Assembly (NCBI GenBank): GCA_022713905.1
Contig: JAIHTM010000039.1
Location: forward strand, 1-14,285
Length of the DNA: 14,285 bases
Direction of reading: 5' to 3'
From: Collinsella sp.
GTDB taxonomy: Bacteria > Actinomycetota > Coriobacteriia > Coriobacteriales > Coriobacteriaceae
This document shows, piece by piece, positions 14,218-14,285 of this stretch; the stretch's first letter is position 1; the number at the start of each line of letters is the position of its first letter. The translations under genes were made by a program, and so were the position numbers. A model generated the notes under the pieces. The model did not search any database, was not told where the DNA came from, and saw nothing but the letters and a program-made list of their open reading frames with translations.

Positions 14218-14241
14218 ATGGAGGATATCCAGCCCTTGCGC

Positions 14242-14278
14242 TAGAATCATCCCCTGTATGCAACGTTTTTCTGGAGGA
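14242..14278 (+). promoter_or_regulatory. Leader and ribosome site for a downstream gene
   Basis: TAGAAT (14242-14247) is a fair -10 box without a clear -35. CTGGAGGA (14271-14278) is a strong Shine-Dalgarno, so a start codon is expected within a few bases of the window end. The gene itself is outside and is not named. Confidence 0.4.
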
Positions 14279-14285
14279 CAAACCC

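Overview
The window is high-GC DNA with densely packed, mostly overlapping plus-strand genes, GTG as well as ATG starts and strong Shine-Dalgarno sites. Together with the single-membrane type of Tad pilus locus, this suggests an actinobacterium of class Coriobacteriia, probably near Collinsella. That placement is inferred from gene style and protein character; no search was run. All supported genes lie on the + strand.

Layout. (1) 1-1378: the end of an upstream transcription unit with a strong terminator at 60-93, then rsgA (ribosome-assembly GTPase), closed by its own terminator at 1344-1378. (2) 1379-1578: a control region with tandem CTGGTCAGC repeats one helical turn apart and a perfect TTGACA box. 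(3) 1579-11169: one tightly coupled operon for a Tad/Flp (type IVc) pilus. Its order is CpaB/RcpC-like, TadZ/CpaE, TadA ATPase, TadB, TadC, Flp pilin, an unrecognised single-pass membrane protein, a second Flp-like pilin, TadE-like pseudopilin, large TadG-like protein, second TadE/F-like pseudopilin, and a DUF192 protein. Most junctions are 1-4 nt stop/start overlaps. No prepilin peptidase, secretin or TadD is present. (4) 11170-11778: a toxin-antitoxin type pair. The toxin reading frame appears broken by one base right after its start; the ribbon-helix-helix antitoxin is intact. (5) 11842-12017: tRNA-Phe(GAA) with its own promoter and terminator. (6) 12018-13332: a structured intergenic region and a GH5 protein of the exo-1,3-glucanase type. 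Its catalytic acid/base Glu is replaced by Thr. (7) 13339-14285: rsmI (16S rRNA C1402 2'-O-methyltransferase), then a leader with a good ribosome-binding site for a gene starting beyond the window.

How the genes fit together: TadZ would position the machine, TadA power it and TadB/TadC form the membrane platform. Flp and the small pilins would build the fibre, with TadE/TadG-type proteins at its base or surface. The four small pilin-like proteins share one processing motif, x-Ala-Gln-x-Thr-x-Glu, which implies a common peptidase encoded elsewhere.

Most unusual points: the GH5 active-site substitution; the frameshifted toxin beside an intact antitoxin; the apparent ATT start of the tadE-like gene; the compositionally distinct Cys/His-bearing centre of TadG; the uncharacterised membrane protein and the DUF192 protein built into the pilus operon; and the helically phased repeats in front of it.
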